Shown one piece after another: positions 15,769-24,419 of a DNA stretch of 47,731 nt. Numbering within the stretch: position 1 is the stretch's first letter; each line of letters begins with the position of its first letter. Both the position numbers and the translations under genes were made by a program. The stretch is taken from contig CALUIB010000020.1 of NCBI GenBank assembly GCA_944320595.1, forward strand, positions 1 to 47,731. Direction: 5' to 3'. Source of the stretch: an uncultured Muribaculaceae bacterium. GTDB taxonomy: Bacteria > Bacteroidota > Bacteroidia > Bacteroidales > Muribaculaceae. The notes below the pieces were generated by a model that did no database searches, was not told the origin of the DNA, and worked only from the letters and a program-made list of their open reading frames with translations.

Positions 15769-17798
15769 TTTATTATGGTTTCAATGGTGTTGAAAACGGT
15801 GAAATGAATGAAATATACCGATTTGTTGATAAATCCGCTCCAGTTGCTAACGCGGTCGAAGTCGAATGAATTTTGCAGCCCGGTATAGTTGAAATTGTTG
15901 TTGTAATCTTTCCCATTCATGAATAGGCTCAGGAAGTAGCAGCCGGTGTCGTATCCTAACAGCCCGAATTTGGGCGCAGCGTATATCATGTATTCGCCAT
16001 ACCACTGGTGGTATTTTTCGTCGAAGTCGTGTATGTCCTGGCTATCGTGCTTGGTGAAGAAACGGGAATAGAGATAAGTGTCAACCTGGTTGAAGTCGGC
16101 ACCAAACTCGGCAGTGTAGGTGGTCCATTCTGGATGGCCGAGCAGGCACAAGTTCACGTCATAACGGTCGAGCTTGACGCTCTTAATTGCGTCGAGCGAT
16201 TTTATAAGTATGTTGCGTCCGCTCGATGTGGGAATAATCACATATTTGCGGCCCGGCGTAAGCGACTGGCTCAGCGTGTCGGCTTGCAGCGATGTCTCTA
16301 TGTCGAGCGTAGTATATGGAACGCCTTTTGCGTCGAGGTGCGCCCTCAGCTCGCCAATCATCTCCTTTTCTTCTTCCGTCGGCATATTCAGGAAAAGCAC
16401 TTCATATCCGTGGAACGTCTCGTCGAAGAAGTCGAAGAGTTTGGCTTGCATATAATTTTGTGGGGTGTTGACTTGGAACAGGGTGGGATAGTCGTTGTAG
16501 TTGTCGTTTTTTAGCGAGAACGAATTTACCACGGCTATTTTATTCTCGGTGCCGAATTGTGCCAGTAGGTCTATTTGGTCGCTGTCGTCGGGCGTGAAAA
16601 TTATGTCCATGCTGTCCATCGACCCGGATTTCAGTGCCGAGCTTACGTGCGATTTCGAGTCTTGCGTGTCGAAGGCATACACGTTAATGCTCTTGCCGAC
16701 GTTTTGCTTGCGTATGGTATCTACTGCCATCAGAAATCCTTTGTAGAACTCGGTGAACAGGCGTGCCTGCTTGTTGGGGCGTGTCTGGTTGAGCATGAAT
16801 GGCAGCATCAGAGCCACGTTGATATTGTTATCGTCGTTGAACACGTGTATCGAGTCATACACCTCTTGTATAATCTCTTGCCTGTTACCGCCGGTCATTG
16901 ACGGGTCGATGAGTACCGTTTCGGTCTTTTTTACTGGTATGTATAGCGTCTTTCCCCGTTTCAGTTTCTTTTTCATGTCGGGGTTGGCGGCTTTCAGGTC
17001 ATCTACGCTCACGTTGAAACGACGAGATAGCGAGAAGTATGTGTCGCCGCGCTGTATTTCGTAGGTGTGAAATTCGGTGGTTTCCCTCTCGGCCTCTATT
17101 GTCGTGTAGTAGTTGGGGCGTATGCGTATTATATCGCCGCTCTTGAAATTCTGCGGCGATATGCCGGGGTTGAGTTCCATCAACTTGTCGATTGATGTGT
17201 TGTACCGCTTGGCTGTGCTGAACATTGTGTCGCCCGGGCGTATTGTCACATACACCATTGTCGAGTCTTGTTGCGGCTCGTCGGTGTCTGCCGTCACAGG
17301 TGCCTCGTTGCCTTGTGTGGCTGGCTGCTGGGCTTGTGCCTGCGGTATTTGCAGTGTCTGCCCTTCGCGAATGCCGGCGTTGGCCTCGGGGTTCAGGCGT
17401 ATGATGTCGGCTGTGGATATGCCATAGTTTTTGGATATGCCGTATAGTGTTTCGCCTTTTTCCACCGTGTGCGTAAACGACTGCGGCGGTGCGGCGGCAG
17501 CCCCGGGCTGTGACGTGTCGGCACTCGGTCGCTTATGCCCTGCAAAGTCGGCAACAGGGAAAAACAGGTATTGCCCCGCCTTCAGCCCGTCTTGGGCTAC
17601 GCCGGGATTGTACTTGGCTATGTCGGCCTCGGTGATGCCCAATTTGTGCGCTATGCTGTAGAGTGTTTCTTTCTTCTCCACTTCATGGTAATAGAATTTT
17701 GTTCCCCCTATGACTCTTATAGGCAGGGGCAGTCGCGCTTGCAGCATCATTGCCGAGGCGCAAATAAGTATCGTTGCGAGCAACAGTTTTGCTTTCAT
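15765..17798 (-). CDS. Four-LysM envelope protein with periplasmic-binding-like domain
   Basis: A 677-aa exported protein. After a signal peptide (ending near MLQARLP) come four LysM repeats at about 37-82, 108-153, 185-228 and 246-290, each with the GDT/ETxxxIA pattern and a closing LNP or ANP. LysM binds peptidoglycan glycan strands. The remainder (300-677), with VALMLPFMLNQTRPNK near its start, resembles type 1 periplasmic-binding (amino-acid transporter substrate-binding) folds. Such fusions occur in Bacteroidota, where the ligand is unknown. It overlaps the barrel gene by 4 nt. Confidence 0.85.
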   Translation of the reverse strand: MKAKLLLATILICASAMMLQARLPLPIRVIGGTKFYYHEVEKKETLYSIAHKLGITEADIAKYNPGVAQDGLKAGQYLFFPVADFAGHKRPSADTSQPGAAAAPPQSFTHTVEKGETLYGISKNYGISTADIIRLNPEANAGIREGQTLQIPQAQAQQPATQGNEAPVTADTDEPQQDSTMVYVTIRPGDTMFSTAKRYNTSIDKLMELNPGISPQNFKSGDIIRIRPNYYTTIEAERETTEFHTYEIQRGDTYFSLSRRFNVSVDDLKAANPDMKKKLKRGKTLYIPVKKTETVLIDPSMTGGNRQEIIQEVYDSIHVFNDDNNINVALMLPFMLNQTRPNKQARLFTEFYKGFLMAVDTIRKQNVGKSINVYAFDTQDSKSHVSSALKSGSMDSMDIIFTPDDSDQIDLLAQFGTENKIAVVNSFSLKNDNYNDYPTLFQVNTPQNYMQAKLFDFFDETFHGYEVLFLNMPTEEEKEMIGELRAHLDAKGVPYTTLDIETSLQADTLSQSLTPGRKYVIIPTSSGRNILIKSLDAIKSVKLDRYDVNLCLLGHPEWTTYTAEFGADFNQVDTYLYSRFFTKHDSQDIHDFDEKYHQWYGEYMIYAAPKFGLLGYDTGCYFLSLFMNGKDYNNNFNYTGLQNSFDFDRVSNWSGFINKSVYFIHFTVFNTIETIIK

Positions 17799-17851
17799 GT
17801 CTTGCTTTTTTGTGCGTTGTGGTGATTGGTGGAAGAGTAGGTTGGCACGGC

Positions 17852-19138
17852 TTATTCGAGTGCTTGGCGCAGGTCTTCGATTATGTCATCAACATTTTCA
17901 ATGCCCACCGACAGGCGAATGAGGTCGGGTGCCACGCCGGCCTCGGCAAGTTGCTCGTCGGATAGCTGACGGTGCGTGTGGCTTGCCGGGTGCAGCACGC
18001 ATGAGCGGGCGTCGGCAACGTGGGTGACGATGCAGATGAACCGCAACCGGTCCATGAAACGTATGGCATCTTCGCGTGAGCCCTTGATGTCGAATGTAAG
18101 CACGCCGCAGGTTCCGCCGGGCAGGTATTTACAGGCGAGGCTGTGGTACCTGTCGCCTTCGAGGTCGCCGTAGTGTACCCAGTTGACGCGCGGATGCGCC
18201 GACAGGAATTTTGCCACTTTCAGTGCGTTTTCGCAGTGGCGCGGTACACGCAGATGCAGTGTCTCAAGCCCTATGTTGATGAGAAATGCATTTTGTGGCG
18301 ACTGTGTCGCGCCCAAGTCGCGCATGAGTTGAGCCACAGCTTTCTCTATATATGCCAGTCGGCCGAATTTCTTGGTGTATGACAACCCGTGGTACGACTC
18401 GTCGGGGGCTGTAAGGCAGGCAAAACGCTCGGGGTACTGTTCCCACGGGAAATTGCCGCTGTCGATTATTGCGCCGCCCACGGTCATGGCGTGTCCGTCC
18501 ATGTATTTTGTGGTGGAGTGCGTCACTATGTCGGCACCCCATTCAAATGGGCGGCAGTTGATGGGGGTGGCAAATGTGTTGTCCACAATCAGCGGCACAC
18601 CGTGCTTGTGGGCTATGTGGGCAAATTTTTCTATGTCGAGTATGTTCATCCCGGGGTTGGCGATGGTTTCGCCAAACATCGCCTTGGTGTTGGGCTTGAA
18701 GGCGGCCTCAATCTGGGTCGCGTCGGCATCGGCATCGACGAATGTGACATCGATGCCCATCTTGCGCATTGTCACGTTGAAAAGGTTGTAAGTACCTCCA
18801 TATATAGTTGACGAGCATACAAGGTGGTCGCCGGCTTGGCATATATTGAATATGGCATAGAAATTGGCAGCCTGCCCCGACGATGTGAGTGTGCCGGCAA
18901 TGCCGCCTTCGAGCGCGGTGATTTTTGCTGCAACGGCATCGCACGTGGGATTTTGCAGGCGCGAATAGAAGTAGCCGGTTTCTTCCAAGTCGAAGAGCCG
19001 TGCCATTTCCTCGCTTGAGTCGTATTTGAAAGTGGTGCTTTGGTAAATGGGCAATATGCGTGGTTGCCCGTTGGTGGGTTTCCACCCTGCCTGCACACAC
19101 AGGGTTTCCCTATTCAGCGTATTGTTGTTATTGTTCAT
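17852..19138 (-). CDS. metY: O-acetylhomoserine sulfhydrylase MetY
   Basis: A 428-aa PLP enzyme of the Cys/Met metabolism class that makes homocysteine from O-acetylhomoserine and sulfide. The PLP lysine is K211 in HSTTKYMDGH, and the cofactor pocket IVDNTFATP (184-192) and YSRLQNPT (58-65) are intact. Length fits MetY rather than the shorter MetB/MetC group. It is monocistronic, divergent from lpxD, with a promoter-like site 73 nt upstream. Confidence 0.93.
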   Translation of the reverse strand: MNNNNNTLNRETLCVQAGWKPTNGQPRILPIYQSTTFKYDSSEEMARLFDLEETGYFYSRLQNPTCDAVAAKITALEGGIAGTLTSSGQAANFYAIFNICQAGDHLVCSSTIYGGTYNLFNVTMRKMGIDVTFVDADADATQIEAAFKPNTKAMFGETIANPGMNILDIEKFAHIAHKHGVPLIVDNTFATPINCRPFEWGADIVTHSTTKYMDGHAMTVGGAIIDSGNFPWEQYPERFACLTAPDESYHGLSYTKKFGRLAYIEKAVAQLMRDLGATQSPQNAFLINIGLETLHLRVPRHCENALKVAKFLSAHPRVNWVHYGDLEGDRYHSLACKYLPGGTCGVLTFDIKGSREDAIRFMDRLRFICIVTHVADARSCVLHPASHTHRQLSDEQLAEAGVAPDLIRLSVGIENVDDIIEDLRQALE

Positions 19139-19211
19139 GTCAGCGAATATTCATTGTTTATTATACGGTAGGCATTGTCATCAATGATGATTTTTCGCCC
19201 GCAATTTCCTG

Positions 19212-19219
19212 CAAAGTTA
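19212..19219 (-). promoter_or_regulatory. -7 element for metY
   Basis: TAACTTTG on the minus strand, an exact match to TAnnTTTG, 73 nt before the metY start. The matching -33 TTTG is not clear. Confidence 0.4.
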
Positions 19220-19381
19220 ATGAATATCGCTCAAATAAATAGTGGCCGCCTTAAAAATAAGTAAATGGCAATGTGCTGTCGGTGTGCAAAATTTTGCTGA
19301 TGGGGTGGTGTGAGCGGCATTTTTGGCGCAAATACAGAAATTTATAGGTATTTGCTTGTGTGGATTGGCTATTTTTTGCAA

Positions 19382-19413
19382 TTTTGCACATTGATTTAAT
19401 TTTTCTATTTTTG
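19382..19413 (+). promoter_or_regulatory. Promoter of the lpxD operon
   Basis: TTTTG (19382-19386), a 19-nt spacer and TATTTTTG (19406-19413), an exact consensus. Transcription would start near 19420, leaving a leader of only about 10 nt. Confidence 0.7.
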
Positions 19414-19429
19414 TATTTAGTACCTATTT

Positions 19430-20455
19430 ATGGAGATAACTGCAGGAAAGTTGGCAGAATTGGTTGGCGGAACCGTTGACGGAGACGCTAACGTAATCAT
19501 AAATAATTTTGCCAAGATTGAAGAAGCTAAAAAAGGGTGCATGACGTTCTTGGCCAATCCGTTATATACCCATTTCATATACACCACCGAGGCATCGGTA
19601 GTGCTGGTAAGGAAAGATTTTGAACCTGAGCACCCGGTTCCTGCCACCATGGTGAGGGTAGAAGACCCGTATGCCACACTTGCCATGCTGCTTAATTTTG
19701 TTGCCGACCAGCAGGCAAGGAAGCAAGGCATAGAGCAGCCGAGTTTCGTCTCGGAAGGGGTGGAACTGCCTGAAGACATCTATATAGGTGCGTTTGCCTA
19801 CATAGGCAAGAATGTGAAGTTAGGCCGTAACGTGTGCGTTTATCCGCAGTGCTACATAGGCGACAATGTGTCGATAGGTGATAATTGCATCATTTATCCG
19901 GGTGTAAAAATATACCACGGCTGCGTGGTGGGTAACAACTGCATTTTGCACGCCGGGGTAGTGATAGGCGGCGACGGTTTCGGGTTTGCTCCAGAGAATG
20001 GCGAATACATGAAGATTGCCCAAATAGGCAATGTGGTGATTTGCGACAACGTGGAGATAGGAGCCAACACCACCATCGACCGTGCTACCATGGGCAGCAC
20101 TGTGATACACAAAGGCGTGAAATTAGACAACCTGATACAGGTGGCGCACAATGTGGAAATAGGCGAACACACGGTGATGGCGGCGCAAGTGGGCGTTGCC
20201 GGGTCGGCAAAGATAGGTGCTCATAATATGGTGGGTGGACAAGTGGGTTTTGCAGGACACATAAAAGTGGGCGACAATAACAAATTTGGCGCACAGTCGG
20301 GCGTGCCCAACAGCATGGGCGACAACAACTCGGTGATAGGAAGCCCTGTGGTGAATGCGATGGACTTCGCGCGCCAGACGGTTTACATGAAACGTCTTGG
20401 CGAGTTGTTTAAAGACGTGGCCGCAATAAAGAAAAAGCTTGCCGAAAAGGAATGA
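19430..20455 (+). CDS. lpxD: UDP-3-O-acylglucosamine N-acyltransferase LpxD
   Basis: LpxD adds the N-linked acyl chain in lipid A synthesis. The 341-aa protein has the uridine-binding N-terminal domain (to about 110), then a left-handed beta-helix of hexapeptide repeats ([16 protein letters not shown] onwards) and a C-terminal helix. It begins a lipid A run with lpxC/fabZ and lpxA in the same orientation. Confidence 0.97.
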   Translation: MEITAGKLAELVGGTVDGDANVIINNFAKIEEAKKGCMTFLANPLYTHFIYTTEASVVLVRKDFEPEHPVPATMVRVEDPYATLAMLLNFVADQQARKQGIEQPSFVSEGVELPEDIYIGAFAYIGKNVKLGRNVCVYPQCYIGDNVSIGDNCIIYPGVKIYHGCVVGNNCILHAGVVIGGDGFGFAPENGEYMKIAQIGNVVICDNVEIGANTTIDRATMGSTVIHKGVKLDNLIQVAHNVEIGEHTVMAAQVGVAGSAKIGAHNMVGGQVGFAGHIKVGDNNKFGAQSGVPNSMGDNNSVIGSPVVNAMDFARQTVYMKRLGELFKDVAAIKKKLAEKE

Positions 20456-20518
20456 TAGCTTATCCTTAACACCCACACATAACACTATAACACGAAAAAA
20501 CAAAAGCGAAGATATATT

Positions 20519-21901
20519 ATGAAACAACGTACATTAAAAAAATCATTCTCAGTAAGCGGCAAAGGGTTGCACACAGGAATGGCCATAGAAGCCACTTTCA
20601 AGCCGGCTCCAGTCAATCATGGGTATAAGTTCCAACGTGTAGATCTTGAGGGCGTTCCTGTGATTGATGCACTGGCCGAGAATGTGGTGGAGACCACGCG
20701 TGGCACTGTAATAGGCCGTGGCGGTGCCAAAGTAAGCACAGTGGAGCATGCGCTTGCCGCGCTTTATGCCGCAGGCATCGACAACTGCCTCATAGAAGTG
20801 AACGCCCCCGAGCTGCCGATACTCGATGGCAGTGCAATAGAGTATGCCACCAAGATTGATGAAGTTGGCATCGAAGAACAGAATGAAGATAAAAATTTCT
20901 ATATCGTTAAGCAGAAGCTTGAGGTTGTGGACGAGGAAACCGGGGCATCGATTGTGGTGCTACCATTCGACAGTTTCCGCATCGATGCGATGATAGAATT
21001 CAAGTCGCCGATTATCCCCAACCAGTTTGCATCGCTTAGCAGCCTTTCACGTTTCAAGGAGGATATTGCCGCAAGCCGCACATTTGTGTTCGTGCGTGAA
21101 ATCGAGCCGCTTGTAAAGGCCAACTTGATAAAGGGCGGCGACCTTGACAACGCATTAGTGGTGTATGACCAGCCAATGGAGCAGGACTACCTCGACAAGC
21201 TCGCCGACTTGATGGGCGTTCCGCACAAGCACGTGAGCGAACTTGGCTATATAAGCAATATACCGCTGGCCTACGAAAACGAACCTGCACGCCACAAGCT
21301 GATGGACGTGCTTGGCGACCTTGCATTGATAGGCCGTCCGCTCAAGGGCTATGTGATTGCCACAAAACCCGGTCATGGCATAAACACCACGTTTGCCAAG
21401 CGTGTGCGCCGCGAAATAAAGCATCAGGAATTGCAGGCACCGGTGTATAACCCCAATGTGCCGCCAGTAATGGACATCAACCGCATACGCCAATTGCTGC
21501 CGCATCGCTACCCGTTCCTGCTTGTCGATAAGATAATAGAAATAGGCACTAATTACATAGTGGGCGTGAAGAATGTATCGGGCAATGAACCGTTCTTCCA
21601 GGGCCATTTCCCGCAGGAACCCGTGATGCCGGGTGTGCTGCAGGTAGAAGCCATGGCTCAGGTTGGCGGCTTGCTAGTCTTGAATATGGTTGAGGACCCC
21701 GAGAAGTATTCCACATATTTCATGAAAATCGACAATGTGAAGTTCCGCCAAAAGGTTGTCCCGGGCGACACGCTGATATTCCACTTGTCGCTGCTCACCG
21801 AGATTCGCCGGGGCTGTGCTGTGATGAAGGGCTATGCATTCGTTGGCGAGAAAATCGTGAGCGAGGCCGAATTCATGGCGCAAATCATAAAGAACAAATA
21901 A
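20519..21901 (+). CDS. lpxC/fabZ: Bifunctional LpxC deacetylase / FabZ dehydratase
   Basis: A 460-aa fusion typical of Bacteroidota. The N-terminal LpxC part removes the acetyl group from UDP-3-O-acyl-GlcNAc; its zinc ligands are H77, H259 and D263. The C-terminal FabZ part (from about residue 318, LLPHRYPFLLVDKI) dehydrates 3-hydroxyacyl-ACP; its catalytic H363 (GHFP) and E377 are present. It follows lpxD after 63 nt and precedes lpxA by 37 nt. Confidence 0.97.
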   Translation: MKQRTLKKSFSVSGKGLHTGMAIEATFKPAPVNHGYKFQRVDLEGVPVIDALAENVVETTRGTVIGRGGAKVSTVEHALAALYAAGIDNCLIEVNAPELPILDGSAIEYATKIDEVGIEEQNEDKNFYIVKQKLEVVDEETGASIVVLPFDSFRIDAMIEFKSPIIPNQFASLSSLSRFKEDIAASRTFVFVREIEPLVKANLIKGGDLDNALVVYDQPMEQDYLDKLADLMGVPHKHVSELGYISNIPLAYENEPARHKLMDVLGDLALIGRPLKGYVIATKPGHGINTTFAKRVRREIKHQELQAPVYNPNVPPVMDINRIRQLLPHRYPFLLVDKIIEIGTNYIVGVKNVSGNEPFFQGHFPQEPVMPGVLQVEAMAQVGGLLVLNMVEDPEKYSTYFMKIDNVKFRQKVVPGDTLIFHLSLLTEIRRGCAVMKGYAFVGEKIVSEAEFMAQIIKNK

Positions 21902-21938
21902 TAAATTTATATCGTAAATTACGAAGTAGAATATAGAT

Positions 21939-22715
21939 ATGAAACAACCATTAGCCTACGTTCATCCGGCAGCCAAGATTGCCAGCAGTGTGGTAATTGA
22001 CCCTTTTGTCACCATCGACCAAAATGTGGAGATAGGGGAAGGAACACGCATTGGCAGCAACGTGACCATTCTTGAAGGGGCGCGCATTGGCAAGAATTGC
22101 ACCATTTGTTCGGGTGCGGTAATATCGGGCATCCCGCAAGATTTAAAGTTCCGTGGAGAAGAGACCCTGGCAATAATAGGCGACAACACCACTATCAGGG
22201 AATGCGCCACAGTGAACCGCGGTACGGCATCGAAAGGCAAGACCGTGGTGGGCAGCAACTGCCTGATAATGGCATACTGCCATGTGGCACACGACTGTGT
22301 GATTGGCGATAATGTGATAATGTCGAATGCCGTGCAAGTGGCCGGCGAGGTGGTCATCGACAACCATGCCGTGATAGGCGGCGGTGCACTGATACACCAG
22401 TTCTCACATATAGGCCAGCACGTGATGTTGCAAGGCGGTGCCCTTGTCAACAAGGATATTCCGCCATACGTAAAGGCAGGCCGCAATCCTATTTCATACG
22501 CGGGCATCAATTCCATAGGCTTGCGTCGTCGTGGGTTCACCAACGAGCAGATACGCGACATTCAGGAGATATTCAGGTATCTCTACCTGTCGGGCATGAA
22601 CAATTCCGATGCCATAGAGCGCATTGAGGCTGAATTGCCTGCAACGAAAGAGCGTGACGAAATTATACTTTTCGTTCGCAATTCCAAGCGAGGCATCATA
22701 CGCGGATATGTATAA
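21939..22715 (+). CDS. lpxA: UDP-N-acetylglucosamine O-acyltransferase LpxA
   Basis: LpxA performs the first acylation of lipid A. The 258-aa length fits. The beta-helix repeats (IGEGTRIGSNVTILEGARIG), the catalytic-type HVAHDC (H118) and the typical IPQDLKFRGE loop are visible. It closes the lpx run, with a hairpin terminator just beyond. Confidence 0.97.
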   Translation: MKQPLAYVHPAAKIASSVVIDPFVTIDQNVEIGEGTRIGSNVTILEGARIGKNCTICSGAVISGIPQDLKFRGEETLAIIGDNTTIRECATVNRGTASKGKTVVGSNCLIMAYCHVAHDCVIGDNVIMSNAVQVAGEVVIDNHAVIGGGALIHQFSHIGQHVMLQGGALVNKDIPPYVKAGRNPISYAGINSIGLRRRGFTNEQIRDIQEIFRYLYLSGMNNSDAIERIEAELPATKERDEIILFVRNSKRGIIRGYV

Positions 22716-22735
22716 TTAAGGTTGACAAGAAATAT

Positions 22736-22769
22736 GGCAAGCACCGGGGCATAATCCTCGGTGCTTGCC
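22736..22769 (+). terminator. Terminator after lpxA
   Basis: Arms GGCAAGCACCGGGG (22736-22749) and CCTCGGTGCTTGCC (22756-22769) pair with one G-T wobble. It is GC-rich but has no strong T-run. It lies over the alternative GTG of the next gene, supporting the ATG at 22788. Confidence 0.65.
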
Positions 22770-22787
22770 GCTTTAGCTTTGAACGAA

Positions 22788-24320
22788 ATGGAGAATAACG
22801 ACAAACGAGAAATCAACAAAGTGGAGGTGCGGCAATTGCGCCTCGACGACTATGCCGAGCTGGCGCAGTCGTTCAAGCGCGTGTATGCCGACAAGGATGT
22901 GTTTTGGACTTACGACCAAATCAAAAAGCTCACGGAGATTTTCCCCGAGGGGCAGGTGGTGACCGTCGTCGATGGGAAGATTGTGGGATGTGCATTGTCG
23001 ATAATAGTCGATTACAACCTTGTGAAAGGCGACCATACATACGCACAGGTTACCGGCAACGAGACTTTCAACACCCATAACCCACATGGCAACATACTTT
23101 ATGGCATAGAGGTGTTCATACACCCCGACTACCGTGGCTTGCGACTGGCTCGGCGAATGTATGAGTATCGCAAGGACTTGTGCGAGACGCTTAACTTGAA
23201 GGCTATAATGTTTGGCGGACGCATACCCAACTATTACAAATATGCCGACCGCTTGCGCCCACGCGAGTATATTAATAAGGTGCGCCAGCGCGAAATCTAC
23301 GACCCAGTGCTCACGTTCCAGCTGTCGAACGACTTCCACGTGCGCAAGGTGATGACCAATTACCTGCCCAACGACGAGGAGTCGAAACATTATGCCACTC
23401 TGCTGCAGTGGGATAACATTTACTACCAGCCCAAGCCTGAAGTGATAGAGCGCAAGACGATGATACGCATAGGGCTTGTGCAGTGGCAGATGCGCCCTTA
23501 CAAGAGCATCGATGATGTGTTTGAGCAAGTAGAGTTTTTCGTTGATGCGGTGTCGGACTATAAGAGCGACTTTATCCTGTTCCCCGAATATTTCAATGCC
23601 CCGTTGATGGCCAAGTACAACAACCTGGGCGAAGCGCAGTCGATAAGGAAACTTGCAAAATATACCGACGAGATACGCGAACGATTTGTGAAACTTGCCA
23701 TCAGCTACAATATCAACATAATCACTGGCAGTATGCCTTACCTTAGCGAGGACAACCGCTTGCTCAACGTGGGCTTCCTGTGTCGCCGTGACGGAACGTA
23801 TGAGACATACGGCAAGGTGCATATTACCCCCGACGAGGCTAAGAGCTGGGGCTTGTCGGGCGGCAAGATGGTGAAGACTTTCGACACCGACTGCGCCAAG
23901 ATAGGAGTGCTGATATGCTACGATGTGGAATTTCCTGAATTGTCGCGCTTGCTTGCCGAGGAGGGTATGCAGATACTCTTTGTGCCGTTCCTCACCGACA
24001 CGCAGAATGCTTATTCGCGCGTGAAAGTGTGCGCACAGGCACGTGCCATCGAGAACGAATGCTTTGTGGCAATAGCAGGGTCGGTGGGCAACCTGCCACG
24101 GGTACACAACATGGACATACAGTATGCCCAGTCGGCTGTATTCACCCCGTGTGATTTTGCTTTCCCAACCGATGGCCGTCGTGCCGAGGCCACGCCAAAC
24201 ACCGAAATGATATTGGTTAGCGACGTTGACCTTGACTTGCTTAGCGAGTTGCATACCTACGGCAGTGTGCGCAACTTGCGTGACCGCCGCCTCGACCTCT
24301 ACGAGCTGCGCCGCAAGTAA
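22788..24320 (+). CDS. GNAT acetyltransferase / nitrilase fusion
   Basis: A 510-aa fusion (ATG at 22788). The N-terminal about 210 residues form a GNAT fold (VEVRQLRLDDYAELAQSF, then HPDYRGLRLARRMYEY with the acetyl-CoA loop). The C-terminal part (from MIRIGLVQWQMRPY) is a carbon-nitrogen hydrolase with E in LFPEYFNAP, K in KVHITPDE and C in LICYDVEFPE. The order is a known fused family; the amide substrate is unknown. It follows lpxA by 72 nt, but the terminator between makes separate transcription likely. Confidence 0.9.
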   Translation: MENNDKREINKVEVRQLRLDDYAELAQSFKRVYADKDVFWTYDQIKKLTEIFPEGQVVTVVDGKIVGCALSIIVDYNLVKGDHTYAQVTGNETFNTHNPHGNILYGIEVFIHPDYRGLRLARRMYEYRKDLCETLNLKAIMFGGRIPNYYKYADRLRPREYINKVRQREIYDPVLTFQLSNDFHVRKVMTNYLPNDEESKHYATLLQWDNIYYQPKPEVIERKTMIRIGLVQWQMRPYKSIDDVFEQVEFFVDAVSDYKSDFILFPEYFNAPLMAKYNNLGEAQSIRKLAKYTDEIRERFVKLAISYNINIITGSMPYLSEDNRLLNVGFLCRRDGTYETYGKVHITPDEAKSWGLSGGKMVKTFDTDCAKIGVLICYDVEFPELSRLLAEEGMQILFVPFLTDTQNAYSRVKVCAQARAIENECFVAIAGSVGNLPRVHNMDIQYAQSAVFTPCDFAFPTDGRRAEATPNTEMILVSDVDLDLLSELHTYGSVRNLRDRRLDLYELRRK

Positions 24321-24345
24321 GAGGCCGTACAATGCGTGAGTATAT

Positions 24346-24386
24346 CAAGCCCCGGAATATGCAGAATGTGCGTGTTCCGGGGCTTG
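24346..24386. terminator. Hairpin between the GNAT/nitrilase and recQ genes
   Basis: Perfect arms CAAGCCCCGGAA (24346-24357) and TTCCGGGGCTTG (24375-24386), 17-nt loop. It lies between the convergent gene ends and may serve both. Confidence 0.75.
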
Positions 24387-24419
24387 TGCTTTTCGAGTCT
24401 TTGCAGTTGTGGGAAAAAT

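Noticed and set aside
16753-17427. Plus-strand frames inside the LysM gene
   Set aside because: Antisense shadows of LysM repeats.
22773-24332. 519-codon minus-strand open frame antisense to the GNAT/nitrilase gene
   Set aside because: The plus-strand protein has all catalytic motifs of its two domains. The minus-strand text has no known domain and is a codon-bias shadow.
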